Source of the DNA: Methanolobus sp.
Lineage (GTDB): Archaea > Halobacteriota > Methanosarcinia > Methanosarcinales > Methanosarcinaceae
DNA: 64,000 nucleotides
Reading direction: 5' to 3'
Assembly (NCBI RefSeq): GCF_016278385.1
Contig: NZ_JADQBY010000008.1
Span: 99,616-163,615, forward strand
The notes under the pieces are model-generated. The model was given only the letters and a program-made list of their open reading frames with translations, ran no database searches and was not told the DNA's origin. Made by a program: the position numbers and the translations under genes. Every line of letters starts with the position of its first letter. The stretch's first letter is position 1. Positions 16,608-25,700 of this stretch are shown one piece after another.

Positions 16608-18002
16608 ATGAGAATCGTAATGAAGTTTGGCGGAACTTCCGTGGAAAACGGCGAAAAGATCCGTCATGTGGCAGAGCTTGTAAGGCAATACTATATTGAT
16701 GGCAATGAACTTGTAGCAGTGACTTCTGCACTTGGCGGTGTTACGGATGGATTACTGAGCACTGCAAAAGAAGTATCTAAAAATGGGAAAGTAACTCAGG
16801 TCAAGGAATTTATTACAGATTTATCCAAAAAACACTATGATGCAATTAATGTTGCTATTGATGATGATACTATAAGATCAGAATGCATAGAAGTAATCGA
16901 CAGTAGGGTCGATGAATTGGAAAAGGCTTTGATTGGTATATGCTATCTTGGTGAACTGACCAACCGTTCAATAGATTACATTTCTTCATACGGGGAACGT
17001 CTTGCCGCACCGATTGTAAGTGGCTCGATCCGCTCACTTGGAACTCTTTCAAAAGCGTTCACAGGCGGAGAGGCGGGTATTGTAACAGATTCTAATTACG
17101 GTGATGCTAAGCCATTGGAGGACAGTTATTCTCAGGTACACGAAATACTCTGTCCTTTGCTCAAAGATTATATTTCGGTAGTTACAGGTTTTATTGCCCA
17201 TGATAAGCAGAATATCATTACCACTCTTGGACGTGGAGGTTCTGATTTCTCTGCATCTATCATAGGAGCTTCTATTGGAGCCGATGAAATCTGGCTGTGG
17301 AAAGAGGTTCATGGTATATTGACCACTGATCCGAAAATAGTTCCTGAGGCAAGTCCGATCCCTCAGATATCATATATAGAGGCTATGGAGCTTTCTTATT
17401 TCGGTGCTAAGGTTCTTCATCCTAGGACAATTGAGCCTGCTATCAGGCACAAGATACCTGTACGTGTGAAGAACACCTTTGAGCCCGATTTCCCGGGCAC
17501 GCTTATTGTTGCAGAACAACAGCAGACACAGGATGTTGTCAAGGCTGTAACTCTCATTAACAAGGTTGCCCTTATCAATATATGCGGAGCCGGCATGGTG
17601 GGAACCATCGGTACAGCGGCAAGGGTATTTTCCGTACTTGCCAATGCAGGTGTTAATATTATCATGATCAGTCAGGGTTCATCTGAAGCTAACATGTCCC
17701 TGGTTATCAATGAGGACCATCTTGAGGCAGCAGTGGCAGCCGTAAGGTCAGAATTCACAACTAATGTTGTAGGTGACGTTGCCTATGATCGTGATGTCTG
17801 TGTGATTGCTGTGGTTGGTGCAGGGATGGATGGTATTCCCGGAGTTGCAGGAAAAGTATTCAATTCTCTTGGAAAAGCCAGTATAAATATTATTATGATA
17901 AGTCAGGGTTCTTCACAGCATAACATTTCCTTTGTAGTGAGTTCAGAGGAAGCTATTGATGCTGTGCGGACCTTACATAAAGAATTCGAGCTTGAGAAAT
18001 AA
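16608..18002 (+). CDS. Aspartate kinase
   Basis: A 464-residue aspartokinase, the first step of the lysine, threonine and methionine pathway. The kinase domain begins with MKFGGTSVENG, holds TTLGRGGSDFSAS near residue 204-216 and the substrate segment ELSYFGAKVLHPRT near 261-274. The C-terminus has two ACT domains (starting near LINKVALINICGAGM and VCVIAVVGAGMDG), so feedback control by an amino acid is expected. A TATA-like ctttatatc lies about 50 bases upstream. Its stop overlaps the purM start by one base (TAATG), suggesting a shared transcript with an unrelated pathway gene. A homoserine dehydrogenase fusion is absent. Confidence 0.95.
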   Translation: MRIVMKFGGTSVENGEKIRHVAELVRQYYIDGNELVAVTSALGGVTDGLLSTAKEVSKNGKVTQVKEFITDLSKKHYDAINVAIDDDTIRSECIEVIDSRVDELEKALIGICYLGELTNRSIDYISSYGERLAAPIVSGSIRSLGTLSKAFTGGEAGIVTDSNYGDAKPLEDSYSQVHEILCPLLKDYISVVTGFIAHDKQNIITTLGRGGSDFSASIIGASIGADEIWLWKEVHGILTTDPKIVPEASPIPQISYIEAMELSYFGAKVLHPRTIEPAIRHKIPVRVKNTFEPDFPGTLIVAEQQQTQDVVKAVTLINKVALINICGAGMVGTIGTAARVFSVLANAGVNIIMISQGSSEANMSLVINEDHLEAAVAAVRSEFTTNVVGDVAYDRDVCVIAVVGAGMDGIPGVAGKVFNSLGKASINIIMISQGSSQHNISFVVSSEEAIDAVRTLHKEFELEK

Positions 18003-19021
18003 TGCAGGGATTTCAGATGAACGATAAACACCTAACGTATGCAGATTCCGGGGTTGACATCGAAAAGGAAGAAGAGACTATCAAGGCGCTAACTAAAGGT
18101 ATGGATTACAAGCGTGAGGGTCTGGGTGCACCTTTGACTGGCATTGGTCACTATGCAGGTCTCATAGACTTTGGAGAATATGCCCTTGCTCTTGCTACTG
18201 ATGGGGTGGGTTCCAAGGTTCTGATCGCAAATGAGATGAAGCGCTGGAATACCGTGGGAATTGACTGCATTGCAATGAACGTCAATGACCTGCTTGCAAT
18301 AGGTGCTGAACCTATTTCATTCGTTGATTATCTTGCTCTTGAAAAGCATGATGAGAACTTTGCGGCCCAGATCGGCGAAGGTCTTAGAAAGGGTGCTGAG
18401 ATTTCACGCATGTCGATAGTTGGTGGTGAAACAGCAACACTCCCTGATATTGTGAAGGGTTTTGACCTTGCAGGCACTTGTCTGGGAATGGTCAAGAAGG
18501 ATCAGATCATCACAGGCGAAAAGGTTCAACTCGGGGATGCAATTGTGGGTATTCCAAGTGACGGTGTTCACAGTAATGGGTACACCCTTGTCAGAAAGAT
18601 AGTCGATGAATCTTCCTATTCATATCATGATGAGTTTCCTTATGACACCTCAACCACAATAGGTGGCGAACTTCTTATTCCTACTCGTATCTATATGGAA
18701 GTTCTTAATGTCATTAAGGAGTGTGATGTACATGGGCTTGCACACATCACTGGTAGTGGACTGTTGAAATTGAAGAGGGTCACAAAGCTTGGTTTTGATT
18801 TCAATGATCCGATAGAACCAAATGACATTTTCAAGTTCCTTCAGGAAGAAGGTAACGTGGCTGACCTTGAAATGTACAGGACATTCAACATGGGAATGGG
18901 ATTTGTGATTATACTTCCGGTAGAGCAGGCTCAAAAAGCCGCACAGATGACTGGCGGTAAGATTGTCGGTCGTATTGTCGAAAAAGGTATAAAAGTCGGC
19001 GACCTTTTTATTGTTGAATGA
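18002..19021 (+). CDS. purM: Phosphoribosylformylglycinamidine cyclo-ligase
   Basis: PurM, 339 residues, ATP-dependent formation of aminoimidazole ribonucleotide in purine synthesis. Family features are LTYADSGVDIEKEEE near the start, ATDGVGSKVLIANEM, GIDCIAMNVNDLLAIGAEP, IVGGETATLPD and the C-terminal GMGFVIILP. An in-frame ATG at 18017 (MNDKHLTYADSG) aligns better with the usual N-terminus and could be the true start; the ATG at 18002 overlaps the aspartokinase stop by one base. The DUF1894 gene follows after 13 bases. Confidence 0.95.
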   Translation: MQGFQMNDKHLTYADSGVDIEKEEETIKALTKGMDYKREGLGAPLTGIGHYAGLIDFGEYALALATDGVGSKVLIANEMKRWNTVGIDCIAMNVNDLLAIGAEPISFVDYLALEKHDENFAAQIGEGLRKGAEISRMSIVGGETATLPDIVKGFDLAGTCLGMVKKDQIITGEKVQLGDAIVGIPSDGVHSNGYTLVRKIVDESSYSYHDEFPYDTSTTIGGELLIPTRIYMEVLNVIKECDVHGLAHITGSGLLKLKRVTKLGFDFNDPIEPNDIFKFLQEEGNVADLEMYRTFNMGMGFVIILPVEQAQKAAQMTGGKIVGRIVEKGIKVGDLFIVE

Positions 19022-19034
19022 TTTATAAGGTGTT

Positions 19035-19316
19035 ATGATGGCTTGTATCAATGATATTCCCTTTGAGATTCTCTTAAAGGGTGGCACTCCTAGCCAATGT
19101 GAGAAACTCATACAGGAAAAGTCGGACAAGGTCTACCATGTAGCTGGTGGTTACAGATTACGTGGTGTAGCTCTTATGGGGGATAATGTCCCAGTAGGGG
19201 TGAAAGGAGACGAGGTATTCTTCCAGTTCATCAAGCCGTGTTTTGGGCTCTTTGTACTCAGGGTGCCTGATGCTGCAGATATTGCAGAACAGCTTGAAAA
19301 GGATTTTAAAAAATAG
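19035..19316 (+). CDS. DUF1894 family protein
   Basis: A 93-residue protein with the family pattern MACINDIPFEILLK at the start and FIKPCFGLFVLRVPD toward the end, as in DUF1894 proteins found in Methanosarcinales and related methanogens. It is predicted to be a small soluble alpha/beta protein. The first and second codons are both ATG. It is 13 bases downstream of purM and probably on the same transcript, and converges with the gene ending at 19325. Function is unknown. Confidence 0.7.
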   Translation: MMACINDIPFEILLKGGTPSQCEKLIQEKSDKVYHVAGGYRLRGVALMGDNVPVGVKGDEVFFQFIKPCFGLFVLRVPDAADIAEQLEKDFKK

Positions 19317-19324
19317 TTGATCAA

Positions 19325-19891
19325 TTAGATTTTACTCAATTTTGCAGTTTCATTGATCCATTTCAGGAACTTTCCTGATGGGAACTCATGAATGGTGGTG
19401 GCAATTATCCTGCCATTTCCTAATTCCTTCACTACCATTAAAGGATTTCCTGCATCATTACTGAAAACCACTTCTCCATCTGTCTTTGAGAAATATCCAT
19501 CGAATTCAACTTCAGCACATGAATCTTCGATCAGGCACTGCGCTTGATGATCTGTTGTTTTGCAGATAGTGGTTACTTGTTGTTGCTGTATGTATTCTAA
19601 TTCCATTGGTAACCAGCCATAATTATATTTGGGAACCATGGGGCTGAATACTACAAGGTTACCTCCGGCACGAACAAACTTTTCGAAGCTCTTAGCGTTC
19701 CTTTCTATTCCTGGTAGGATTTTCGTATAATCTTTGTTTGCAAAACCAGTTGGAATGACTACGCATTTGCATGGTGGGGTAAAAGGTGTGCCAATGGAGT
19801 CAGATACAATTCTCTGGCACTCAATGTTATGCTCTTTAAACAGTTTTTCGAACAATAAAGGATTATCCCAAACCAGCATTACCTCGGTCAT
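19325..19891 (-). CDS. Conserved protein with a GATase-like fold (unknown function)
   Basis: A 188-residue soluble protein I cannot name. The opening MTEVMLVWDN, the segment CVVIPTGFANKDY, and SFEKFVRAGGNLVVFSPM suggest a Rossmann-like class I glutamine amidotransferase fold, used in many proteins that lack the amidotransferase Cys. No catalytic triad is evident. The C-terminal half (VKELGNGRIIATTIHEFPSGKFLKWI) resembles the last strands of such folds. It converges with DUF1894. The 240 bases between it and mtrH hold no clear gene. Confidence 0.55.
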   Translation of the reverse strand: MTEVMLVWDNPLLFEKLFKEHNIECQRIVSDSIGTPFTPPCKCVVIPTGFANKDYTKILPGIERNAKSFEKFVRAGGNLVVFSPMVPKYNYGWLPMELEYIQQQQVTTICKTTDHQAQCLIEDSCAEVEFDGYFSKTDGEVVFSNDAGNPLMVVKELGNGRIIATTIHEFPSGKFLKWINETAKLSKI

Positions 19892-20131
19892 GGTAGCTGA
19901 TAGTATTTGTTGCTTTAATTATTTTGCTGCCAGTAACAGCACTTCATATGTTATTTTACTACTGTTGCATTATGTCAGTATAAGTGATTGAATATAGAGT
20001 ATTAATTGCAACACATATCTGTAGGTGTGTATTTTTATATTTTTTATGTACACATTATATCGGGTTGGGGATGGAGGTCCCTAAGAAATACCTACGGCTC
20101 TTTGCCAGAAGGTCTATAAAAAGAAAAAAGA

Positions 20132-20151
20132 AAGCTGGTTTAAACCAGCTT
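20132..20151 (-). terminator. Terminator of the mtr operon, overlapping the mtrH stop
   Basis: A perfect 20-base palindrome, AAGCTGGTTTAAACCAGCTT, spans the stop codon of mtrH. On the minus strand it is followed by a T/C tract (tcttttttctttttatag), the usual form of an archaeal transcription end point. The last codons of mtrH form one arm. Confidence 0.7.
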
Positions 20152-21096
20152 GTTGAGTGGGTGGTTCTCGTCCATGATCTCAAGGCCGAGTTCCTTTGCA
20201 GTCTCTGCCAGCATGATATCAACCATTGCTGTTGCAGGGAATATTTTGTCTGTGTTCTCGATAGGTCCAAAGAGCTGGAAGTTTGAGCCGATTATCTGTG
20301 ATACAAGATTTGTTCCGATATCAGTTGGCATGTAAATTGCCTTCCTCTCTTCTATTGTCTCAAACTGCTTTTTGTACGTCTTCATCCAGTCCCATGCGGA
20401 TGCCATGTTGTGGTATCCACCGCCAACAGGCAGTCCAAGGTGGCCCTTGATTGCAATTACTGCTCTTATGGATGCACCGGAGCCTGCTCCCAGTGGTGTT
20501 GCTGCTACATCGATCAAAGGTTTTGTGATTCCACATTCCTTTGCGATATCGAGCATACCTTTTTCCTGTCCGGTACCACCGCTTTCAAGGATCTCAAGTT
20601 TTCCTTTTACGCTTGGGTCGGTTGCATTGAATGCAAGCACAATGGAAGCATTGATGTCGCTGTCTCTGATTGCCTCGATCTCGTCAGCATGAACACTGGC
20701 GTTGATTGAGTTGTAGATTGCTCTGTCAGCTACACCGATCTCTGTTACATACTCTGCTGCTGCTGCACGAACATCACCAGCAGATGAGTCTATGAGGAAT
20801 GGTGTTTTGTCATCGACACTAATGAACCAGTCGATATATTTCTTGATTGCTTCCGGTGTTTCTCCGACAATCTGGTTTACGATTGGGTTACCAGTGATCT
20901 GTCCCATGTCAACCATTCCCTGCCAGAGCTTGTTTGCAGCATCTACATCGAAGACACCCTTGTCTTCATCAGTCACGATCTTGTGCCTGTTGTAGAACAT
21001 CGTTCCTATAAGCACTGTTGGGTATTGCCCTGGCTGGCCACCGAACTTGACCCCACCGACATCAAATACTTCTTGTTTCTTGTCAAATTTGAACAT
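20140..21096 (-). CDS. mtrH: Methyl-H4MPT:CoM methyltransferase subunit H
   Basis: MtrH, 318 residues, the soluble peripheral subunit that moves the methyl group from methyl-tetrahydro(sarcina/methano)pterin to the corrinoid of MtrA. It has a TIM-barrel fold related to pterin-dependent methyltransferases. Features include VGGVKFGGQPGQYPTVLIGTMFY near the N-terminus, PFLIDSSAGDVRAAA, and IDVAATPLGAGSGASIRAVIAIKG. No membrane segment is present, as expected. It is the last gene of mtrEDCBAFGH and follows mtrG by 18 bases. Confidence 0.97.
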   Translation of the reverse strand: MFKFDKKQEVFDVGGVKFGGQPGQYPTVLIGTMFYNRHKIVTDEDKGVFDVDAANKLWQGMVDMGQITGNPIVNQIVGETPEAIKKYIDWFISVDDKTPFLIDSSAGDVRAAAAEYVTEIGVADRAIYNSINASVHADEIEAIRDSDINASIVLAFNATDPSVKGKLEILESGGTGQEKGMLDIAKECGITKPLIDVAATPLGAGSGASIRAVIAIKGHLGLPVGGGYHNMASAWDWMKTYKKQFETIEERKAIYMPTDIGTNLVSQIIGSNFQLFGPIENTDKIFPATAMVDIMLAETAKELGLEIMDENHPLNKLV

Positions 21097-21114
21097 ATGA
21101 ACAACCTCTTTATT

Positions 21115-21348
21115 TTAAATACCGAGCATAGGTGCAAGGAACAGAACGTACAGCAGGAATATGATAATTCCAACAACAGCTCCGTATAATATTCCTATGT
21201 CTCTTCCTACTTTCTTTCCGATACGTTGTGCTACTTCACTGTTAACAAACTCGATTTTCTCATCTATCTTGTTGAGTTTCTCAAGTACTGCATTGAAGTC
21301 TTCCGGATCTGTAACTACGCTTGGTACCCTGTCGCTACTGTCAGCCAT
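21115..21348 (-). CDS. mtrG: Methyl-H4MPT:CoM methyltransferase subunit G
   Basis: MtrG, 77 residues: a soluble helical N-terminus (PEDFNAVLEKLNKIDEKIEFVNSEVAQRIG) and one C-terminal membrane helix (DIGILYGAVVGIIIFLLYVLFLAPML). It is a structural subunit of the sodium-pumping complex. mtrF ends one base before its start. Confidence 0.95.
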   Translation of the reverse strand: MADSSDRVPSVVTDPEDFNAVLEKLNKIDEKIEFVNSEVAQRIGKKVGRDIGILYGAVVGIIIFLLYVLFLAPMLGI

Positions 21349-21349
21349 T

Positions 21350-21580
21350 TTACATCACCTTCCAGACGAACATAGGGATTATTACTACCATTACAATCGC
21401 AAATACGAATCCCGCTATAAACCCAGACACACCTGTTACAGATACTCCTGAATCGAGTTTCTGGTTTCTTGCTATGAGCTGAGCCCTGTAACGGATATCC
21501 TCAACTACGGCTTCAATGGGTCCCATCTGTGGGTTTATGACCATTGGTACGCCTTTTCCATATTCTTGTTCTTCTGCCAT
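21350..21580 (-). CDS. mtrF: Methyl-H4MPT:CoM methyltransferase subunit F
   Basis: MtrF, 76 residues from the ATG at 21580 ([20 protein letters not shown]); a longer frame starting inside mtrA is unlikely. It resembles the C-terminal part of MtrA and has one membrane helix ([21 protein letters not shown]). The start follows the mtrA stop directly. Confidence 0.95.
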   Translation of the reverse strand: MAEEQEYGKGVPMVINPQMGPIEAVVEDIRYRAQLIARNQKLDSGVSVTGVSGFIAGFVFAIVMVVIIPMFVWKVM

Positions 21581-21581
21581 A

Positions 21582-22310
21582 TCAGTTACCTCCGAACAGC
21601 AGCATTCCAAGGAGTGCTAATGTGATTGCAAGACCAATCATTACACCTTCTACCTTACCAGCGTGTACACCAGAGTGGAACTTGTTGAGGTTACCTATTA
21701 CCATCATTTCCTTATTGATGCCAAGTATTCTGCTTCTGATAGTTGAGATCTCAGCTGCCATTGGCTTAAGTCCGCCGGCTTCCTCTCCTTCGTCACTTTC
21801 TCCGCCGCCTACTTCAAGTACCATTGCGTCTGCATCGAAAGCTCCGGGATCTTTTGATGCGTATTCCTTGATCTTTGCAACAATAGCATTCATGTCCTCA
21901 GTACCGATGAAATCGATACATTCGACCTGCTGCTGGAATCTTTCAATTGCCTCCGAACTCAGGTTCTCTACGTAAGGAATTGCACCTGCTGCACCAACTA
22001 TCCTGTTGTCTTTTATACCATTTTTGTGGATCTTGATGATTGCGTCTCCTGTAATATGACCCTTTACTTCGGATCCTGTTACAAGGAGGAATCTTACGTT
22101 AGGGTTTGATATTATGTGAGCAACTACTTTTTCAAGACCAAGGTTTTCGGTCTTACAAGGGCCTGCTATACATGCACCTGCTTCTAACATGGGGCCAGCT
22201 GAAAGGTGTGAACCACATGTTACGACTGCAACACAGTTGTTGACATCGCCAACATCGTATTCTCCTTTAAGGATTGGCCATCCTGCTGCTGGTTCTCTTT
22301 TATCTACCAT
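21582..22310 (-). CDS. mtrA: Methyl-H4MPT:CoM methyltransferase corrinoid subunit A
   Basis: MtrA, 242 residues, carries the 5-hydroxybenzimidazolyl-cobamide-type corrinoid that accepts the methyl group and passes it to coenzyme M. The N-terminal half is soluble; the segment [19 protein letters not shown] contains a histidine in a position that suits corrinoid coordination, followed by [19 protein letters not shown]-terminal helix ([22 protein letters not shown]) anchors it. An acidic linker ([14 protein letters not shown]) joins the two parts. GGAGTG precedes the ATG. Confidence 0.97.
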   Translation of the reverse strand: MVDKREPAAGWPILKGEYDVGDVNNCVAVVTCGSHLSAGPMLEAGACIAGPCKTENLGLEKVVAHIISNPNVRFLLVTGSEVKGHITGDAIIKIHKNGIKDNRIVGAAGAIPYVENLSSEAIERFQQQVECIDFIGTEDMNAIVAKIKEYASKDPGAFDADAMVLEVGGGESDEGEEAGGLKPMAAEISTIRSRILGINKEMMVIGNLNKFHSGVHAGKVEGVMIGLAITLALLGMLLFGGN

Positions 22311-22311
22311 C

Positions 22312-22626
22312 TCACATCACTCCTAATGCGCCCATGACCAGAAGCATGAGTCCTGCAACTCCCAGACCAACTATCACTCCATAGAATGTGTTTCCGTAGA
22401 AACCTGCGTGGTATGAAGTCTGTCCACGTCCTGGGAATGAGTTCATCAATTCTTTGCTTGGTGACAGGGAGTTGATGAGGTCATCAGCTATTTTGTCAAG
22501 TTCATCAAGCTGTGCCATGATAGGATCCATTGAATAAGCAATTATATCCTCTCTTTCTGCTGCAAGAAGGGATGTAAGTGGATCCAGTACAAGATGTGCC
22601 TCTGGGGCTACGTGTACCATGCTCAT
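22312..22626 (-). CDS. mtrB: Methyl-H4MPT:CoM methyltransferase subunit B
   Basis: MtrB, 104 residues, with a soluble N-terminus ([25 protein letters not shown]) and a single C-terminal helix ([20 protein letters not shown]). Its start overlaps the mtrC stop by four bases. Confidence 0.95.
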   Translation of the reverse strand: MSMVHVAPEAHLVLDPLTSLLAAEREDIIAYSMDPIMAQLDELDKIADDLINSLSPSKELMNSFPGRGQTSYHAGFYGNTFYGVIVGLGVAGLMLLVMGALGVM

Positions 22627-23432
22627 TCTAATTCCTCCTTTGTAGGTAATTGACCAGTGCCAAGAACTACATATGCATCTCTCTTTACGCGCTCATAGTA
22701 GCCGCTGAACCCTATGTACCAGAGTGCGAGTCCTATAAGGATGGTAAGTGAGCCGGATGCTCCTTCGTTTATGGTTGCAACTATTCCTGCAACTACCATT
22801 GCCAATGCACCTTTTTCCAATGCAACTATGAGTGTCCTGTCCTGTTTCTCGTCAGGTCCCAGGTTTGCATTGAATGGGTGAAGTATAGCAAGTCCTCCTG
22901 CTATGAAGATAACAGCAATGTATCCGGTACTGATGACTTGCTTAAGTACTATTGGGAAATCAAATGTTCCAGTCATTGCGATAGTAAGACCAATGATGGT
23001 GATCGTACCAGCTGTTGCAATTTCTGTCATGGATATTTCCATGATGGGGATACCCATATTGAGTACTTTGTTTGCAAGGCTACCAATGAGAAGGCCAATA
23101 ATTGCTGCTGAAATCAGTGCAATTATAGGTCCTGCAATGCCACCTACTGCAAGCCCGAATGTTGTTGCAATTACTCCCATACCGAGTGCCAGCATACCGA
23201 TTGAAGGTACACCAGTACCAAGCCCGTAACTTGCTACTCTTCTGACTGCTGCAGCACCCCATATCATGCCGCATATTGCTCCAAGTGCACCGATAAAGGA
23301 CATATACTGTCCAACCATGTCCACAAGGAAATATGCTGCATATATTCCGATAAGTCCGCCTGCAACGCCAAAGGCTATAATTTTATTCTGTGGAACTGCC
23401 TCTGCGGCTGCTCCGCTTCCACCTGCTGACAT
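22623..23432 (-). CDS. mtrC: Methyl-H4MPT:CoM methyltransferase subunit C
   Basis: MtrC, 269 residues, an integral membrane subunit with about seven or eight hydrophobic helices and a short polar C-terminus ([16 protein letters not shown]). With MtrD and MtrE it forms the sodium-translocating membrane core. It begins directly after mtrD (one base apart). Confidence 0.96.
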   Translation of the reverse strand: MSAGGSGAAAEAVPQNKIIAFGVAGGLIGIYAAYFLVDMVGQYMSFIGALGAICGMIWGAAAVRRVASYGLGTGVPSIGMLALGMGVIATTFGLAVGGIAGPIIALISAAIIGLLIGSLANKVLNMGIPIMEISMTEIATAGTITIIGLTIAMTGTFDFPIVLKQVISTGYIAVIFIAGGLAILHPFNANLGPDEKQDRTLIVALEKGALAMVVAGIVATINEGASGSLTILIGLALWYIGFSGYYERVKRDAYVVLGTGQLPTKEELE

Positions 23433-24152
23433 TTACAGACCTCCTATGGACAACACAGCAATAATTGAGCAAAAGAATGTTGCTATTAATGATGCGAGTA
23501 CTGCTTTTGGGAATCTCTTGAATTTAGGGTCGTGGAAACCTTCGATGGTTCCTCCGATGTTATAGGATGGGATTACTGCGTTAACGAAGAAGATACCTAC
23601 TGCGAAAACACTGGCCATACCTACAAGGTCTACAAGAGGAAGTCCGTTCTCAATGCTCATAAGGGAGTAGTATATAAGTGCGCCACCAATTCCTCCAAGT
23701 GCGCCACCAATTACACCACTTACAAATGATACGGTTGGAAGTCCGTGTCCCTCAGTACCCTGTGAAACGTAGAGATCCTGCCTGTCCTTTGTAATTGGGT
23801 CGTACTTGACCTTTGCTGATGCAGGTGGGCAACCAACTCCGTATGTGTATACCCATGCTCCTACTATCATTGTTACGGACATCATTATCATTGCACCGAC
23901 TGCACCAGATGCAAGAATGAGTCCCATATTATCTGTTACCTGCATCATGGCGCCTGCTGTTACAAGACCTGTAAGACCTGCACCAGCTGCAAGCTGGACA
24001 GTACCTGTGCCGATACCTGTTGCCTGTGCCATAGCTGCCGGAGCACCACCTACTGGTACGAAGTGAACACTCCATGAAATTAGTGCTCCACCAAGTGTGA
24101 TAGCTATCACGTAGATGATGTTTGCCATTAATATGCCTACAATATCTATCAT
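23433..24152 (-). CDS. mtrD: Methyl-H4MPT:CoM methyltransferase subunit D
   Basis: MtrD, 239 residues, about six helices, with the conserved segment [20 protein letters not shown] near the N-terminus and [22 protein letters not shown] in a central loop. It is a membrane-core subunit with a likely part in Na+ movement. The ATG overlaps the mtrE stop by four bases. Confidence 0.96.
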   Translation of the reverse strand: MIDIVGILMANIIYVIAITLGGALISWSVHFVPVGGAPAAMAQATGIGTGTVQLAAGAGLTGLVTAGAMMQVTDNMGLILASGAVGAMIMMSVTMIVGAWVYTYGVGCPPASAKVKYDPITKDRQDLYVSQGTEGHGLPTVSFVSGVIGGALGGIGGALIYYSLMSIENGLPLVDLVGMASVFAVGIFFVNAVIPSYNIGGTIEGFHDPKFKRFPKAVLASLIATFFCSIIAVLSIGGL

Positions 24153-25063
24153 GCGGCCACCTCTGCTTCTACTTCATCTTCTTTGTATGTTCCAAATGCG
24201 GCACGTGCAGCAACTTCAATGTTCCTGTTCCATAATATCAGAATAAGTACAATAATCACACCTGTTATGACTGAAACCCAGCCAATAGCGTCTCCCTTTG
24301 TCGGATCGAAAAGAGCGGTGATCCAACCACTGAGAAACACGGTCATACCAAAAGCAAGACCTGTAACAGGTCCACCGAATTTTGCACAGAACCAGGAATT
24401 GTCGATACCATTTCTCAAGCCTGACTCTGCTTTTCTCACGATGTTACCGGAGTTTGCAGCATTAAGGCCTGCTCCATATTCGACGTTCTGGAATTCACGT
24501 TCTGCACCGTAGTGTACGTCACCGGTTGATGATCCGATTGCACCGACAGTGATTCCCCAAATGAATGCCAGAAGTGGCAGTGAGAAGGGGTGTGCCAATA
24601 CAGCCACCATCAGATATGATACCACAAGTATACAGAATGTTGTGATAAAGGAATATCCCATAATGACGGGTGTGTGACTTGCAATTAAATCAAGATAAAC
24701 TGGTTGTTTGAAACGTTTCTGACTTGCTGATCTGCCGAAATATGCGGTCACTGAATATGTGCCATGTATTGCTGCAGCGACAATTGCTCCAATGACCAAT
24801 GCCAGTACTGCAGATGCACCAGCGGTAATCAATACGGATGCGGTTGTTCCACCAATTGCACACATAAGTGCGTTTGATGGTGGTTCACCGGAAATGGCTT
24901 TACTATATATCCTGTGAGGATACATCATTTGGGGCGCTAACTGCACTTGAGAGTTTGGGTTACTTTGTGACCCAACATCTGATTCAAGGTCTTCAGAGGC
25001 ACCTGCAATAGTTGCAGCTGCACCCATAAGTGCGAGTACGCCCATACCTGTGAGCGGTTCCAT
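24149..25063 (-). CDS. mtrE: Methyl-H4MPT:CoM methyltransferase subunit E
   Basis: MtrE, 304 residues, first gene of the operon. It has about six helices and a long soluble loop that includes [21 protein letters not shown] and [18 protein letters not shown], both family marks. A strong ribosome site, AAGGAGGAAAT, stands before the ATG. The complex couples methyl transfer to coenzyme M to Na+ export, central to energy conservation in methanogens; in methylotrophic growth it runs in reverse for the oxidative branch. Confidence 0.97.
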   Translation of the reverse strand: MEPLTGMGVLALMGAAATIAGASEDLESDVGSQSNPNSQVQLAPQMMYPHRIYSKAISGEPPSNALMCAIGGTTASVLITAGASAVLALVIGAIVAAAIHGTYSVTAYFGRSASQKRFKQPVYLDLIASHTPVIMGYSFITTFCILVVSYLMVAVLAHPFSLPLLAFIWGITVGAIGSSTGDVHYGAEREFQNVEYGAGLNAANSGNIVRKAESGLRNGIDNSWFCAKFGGPVTGLAFGMTVFLSGWITALFDPTKGDAIGWVSVITGVIIVLILILWNRNIEVAARAAFGTYKEDEVEAEVAA

Positions 25064-25313
25064 TCACATTTCCTCCTTTTTATGTTGTACCAAGTAAATT
25101 ATGCCAAAATTACAATAACTATTTCTTAATATTTTATTATAATTGCTATGGCGTAAACTAACGTAAGGTGGATTGCATTATCTTAAATACTTCTTAAAGC
25201 TTTCGAATGGATTCAAGTGAAAAGGCAGTCGTTTAGCTAAAAGAATGACATATATTTTCAATACCCCGGTACGTTAAAAATATATAATTCAAGAAATGAT
25301 GGAATTGTTAATT
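25064..25313 (-). promoter_or_regulatory. Promoter and leader region of the mtr operon
   Basis: The 250 bases upstream of mtrE hold no gene. On the minus strand two AT-rich boxes are candidates: the stretch around 25276-25290 (reading ttatatatttttaac), which would give a leader of about 190 bases, and the stretch around 25122-25140 (attataataaaatatt), which would give a short leader. The Shine-Dalgarno aaggagga is at 25071-25078. A long leader would fit other highly expressed methanogen operons, but the start site cannot be fixed by eye. Confidence 0.4.
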
Positions 25314-25700
25314 TCATTCCCTGCGTTCGAAGTTAAGTATATATATATCTGGTCTTGGCTTTTTGCCACTTCCCCGGGAAAAGTCCATGTAACACCTGTT
25401 GCAAAGAACCCGGCTGTTGAGTGAGGCTATTTCAGCTGTACCAGGTACAAGCCTTGCAAAAAGAAAAGAAGATTCGATTTCGAGATTCTCTGATGTCTTT
25501 TTCAGGTAGCCATTAATGTGTTCCTCAAAGATCTCCAGGTCATCATACTGCAATCCTCTGGTGTTTACGGTAACTCCTTTACATCCACATGGGAGGGCGA
25601 AGACATCCATCTCTATAATAAAGACTGGTTTTGCCAGCAGACTCCTCAGGTTGTTTTCAAGGTCACCACGGTTCTTTGCCAATATTTCTGTTATAGTCAT
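25314..25700 (-). CDS. Small cysteine-containing protein beside a U32-family gene
   Basis: A 128-residue soluble protein, not recognised. It has two cysteine pairs, LPCGCKG near residue 37-43 and LCNRCYMDF near 100-108, which could bind zinc or an FeS cluster, and a helical N-terminus (TEILAKNRGDLENNLRSLL). The ATG overlaps the stop of the U32-family gene by one base (TAATG), so both proteins are made from one message and likely work together. I give no function. Confidence 0.5.
   Translation of the reverse strand: MTITEILAKNRGDLENNLRSLLAKPVFIIEMDVFALPCGCKGVTVNTRGLQYDDLEIFEEHINGYLKKTSENLEIESSFLFARLVPGTAEIASLNSRVLCNRCYMDFSRGSGKKPRPDIYILNFERRE

Noticed and set aside
20071..20286. Possible small basic protein MEVPKKYLRLFARRSIKRKK on the plus strand with a TATA-like box about 30 bases upstream
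   Set aside because: Most of it is antisense to mtrH and the mtr terminator arm; the end is cysteine-rich shadow sequence. Not supported enough to call.
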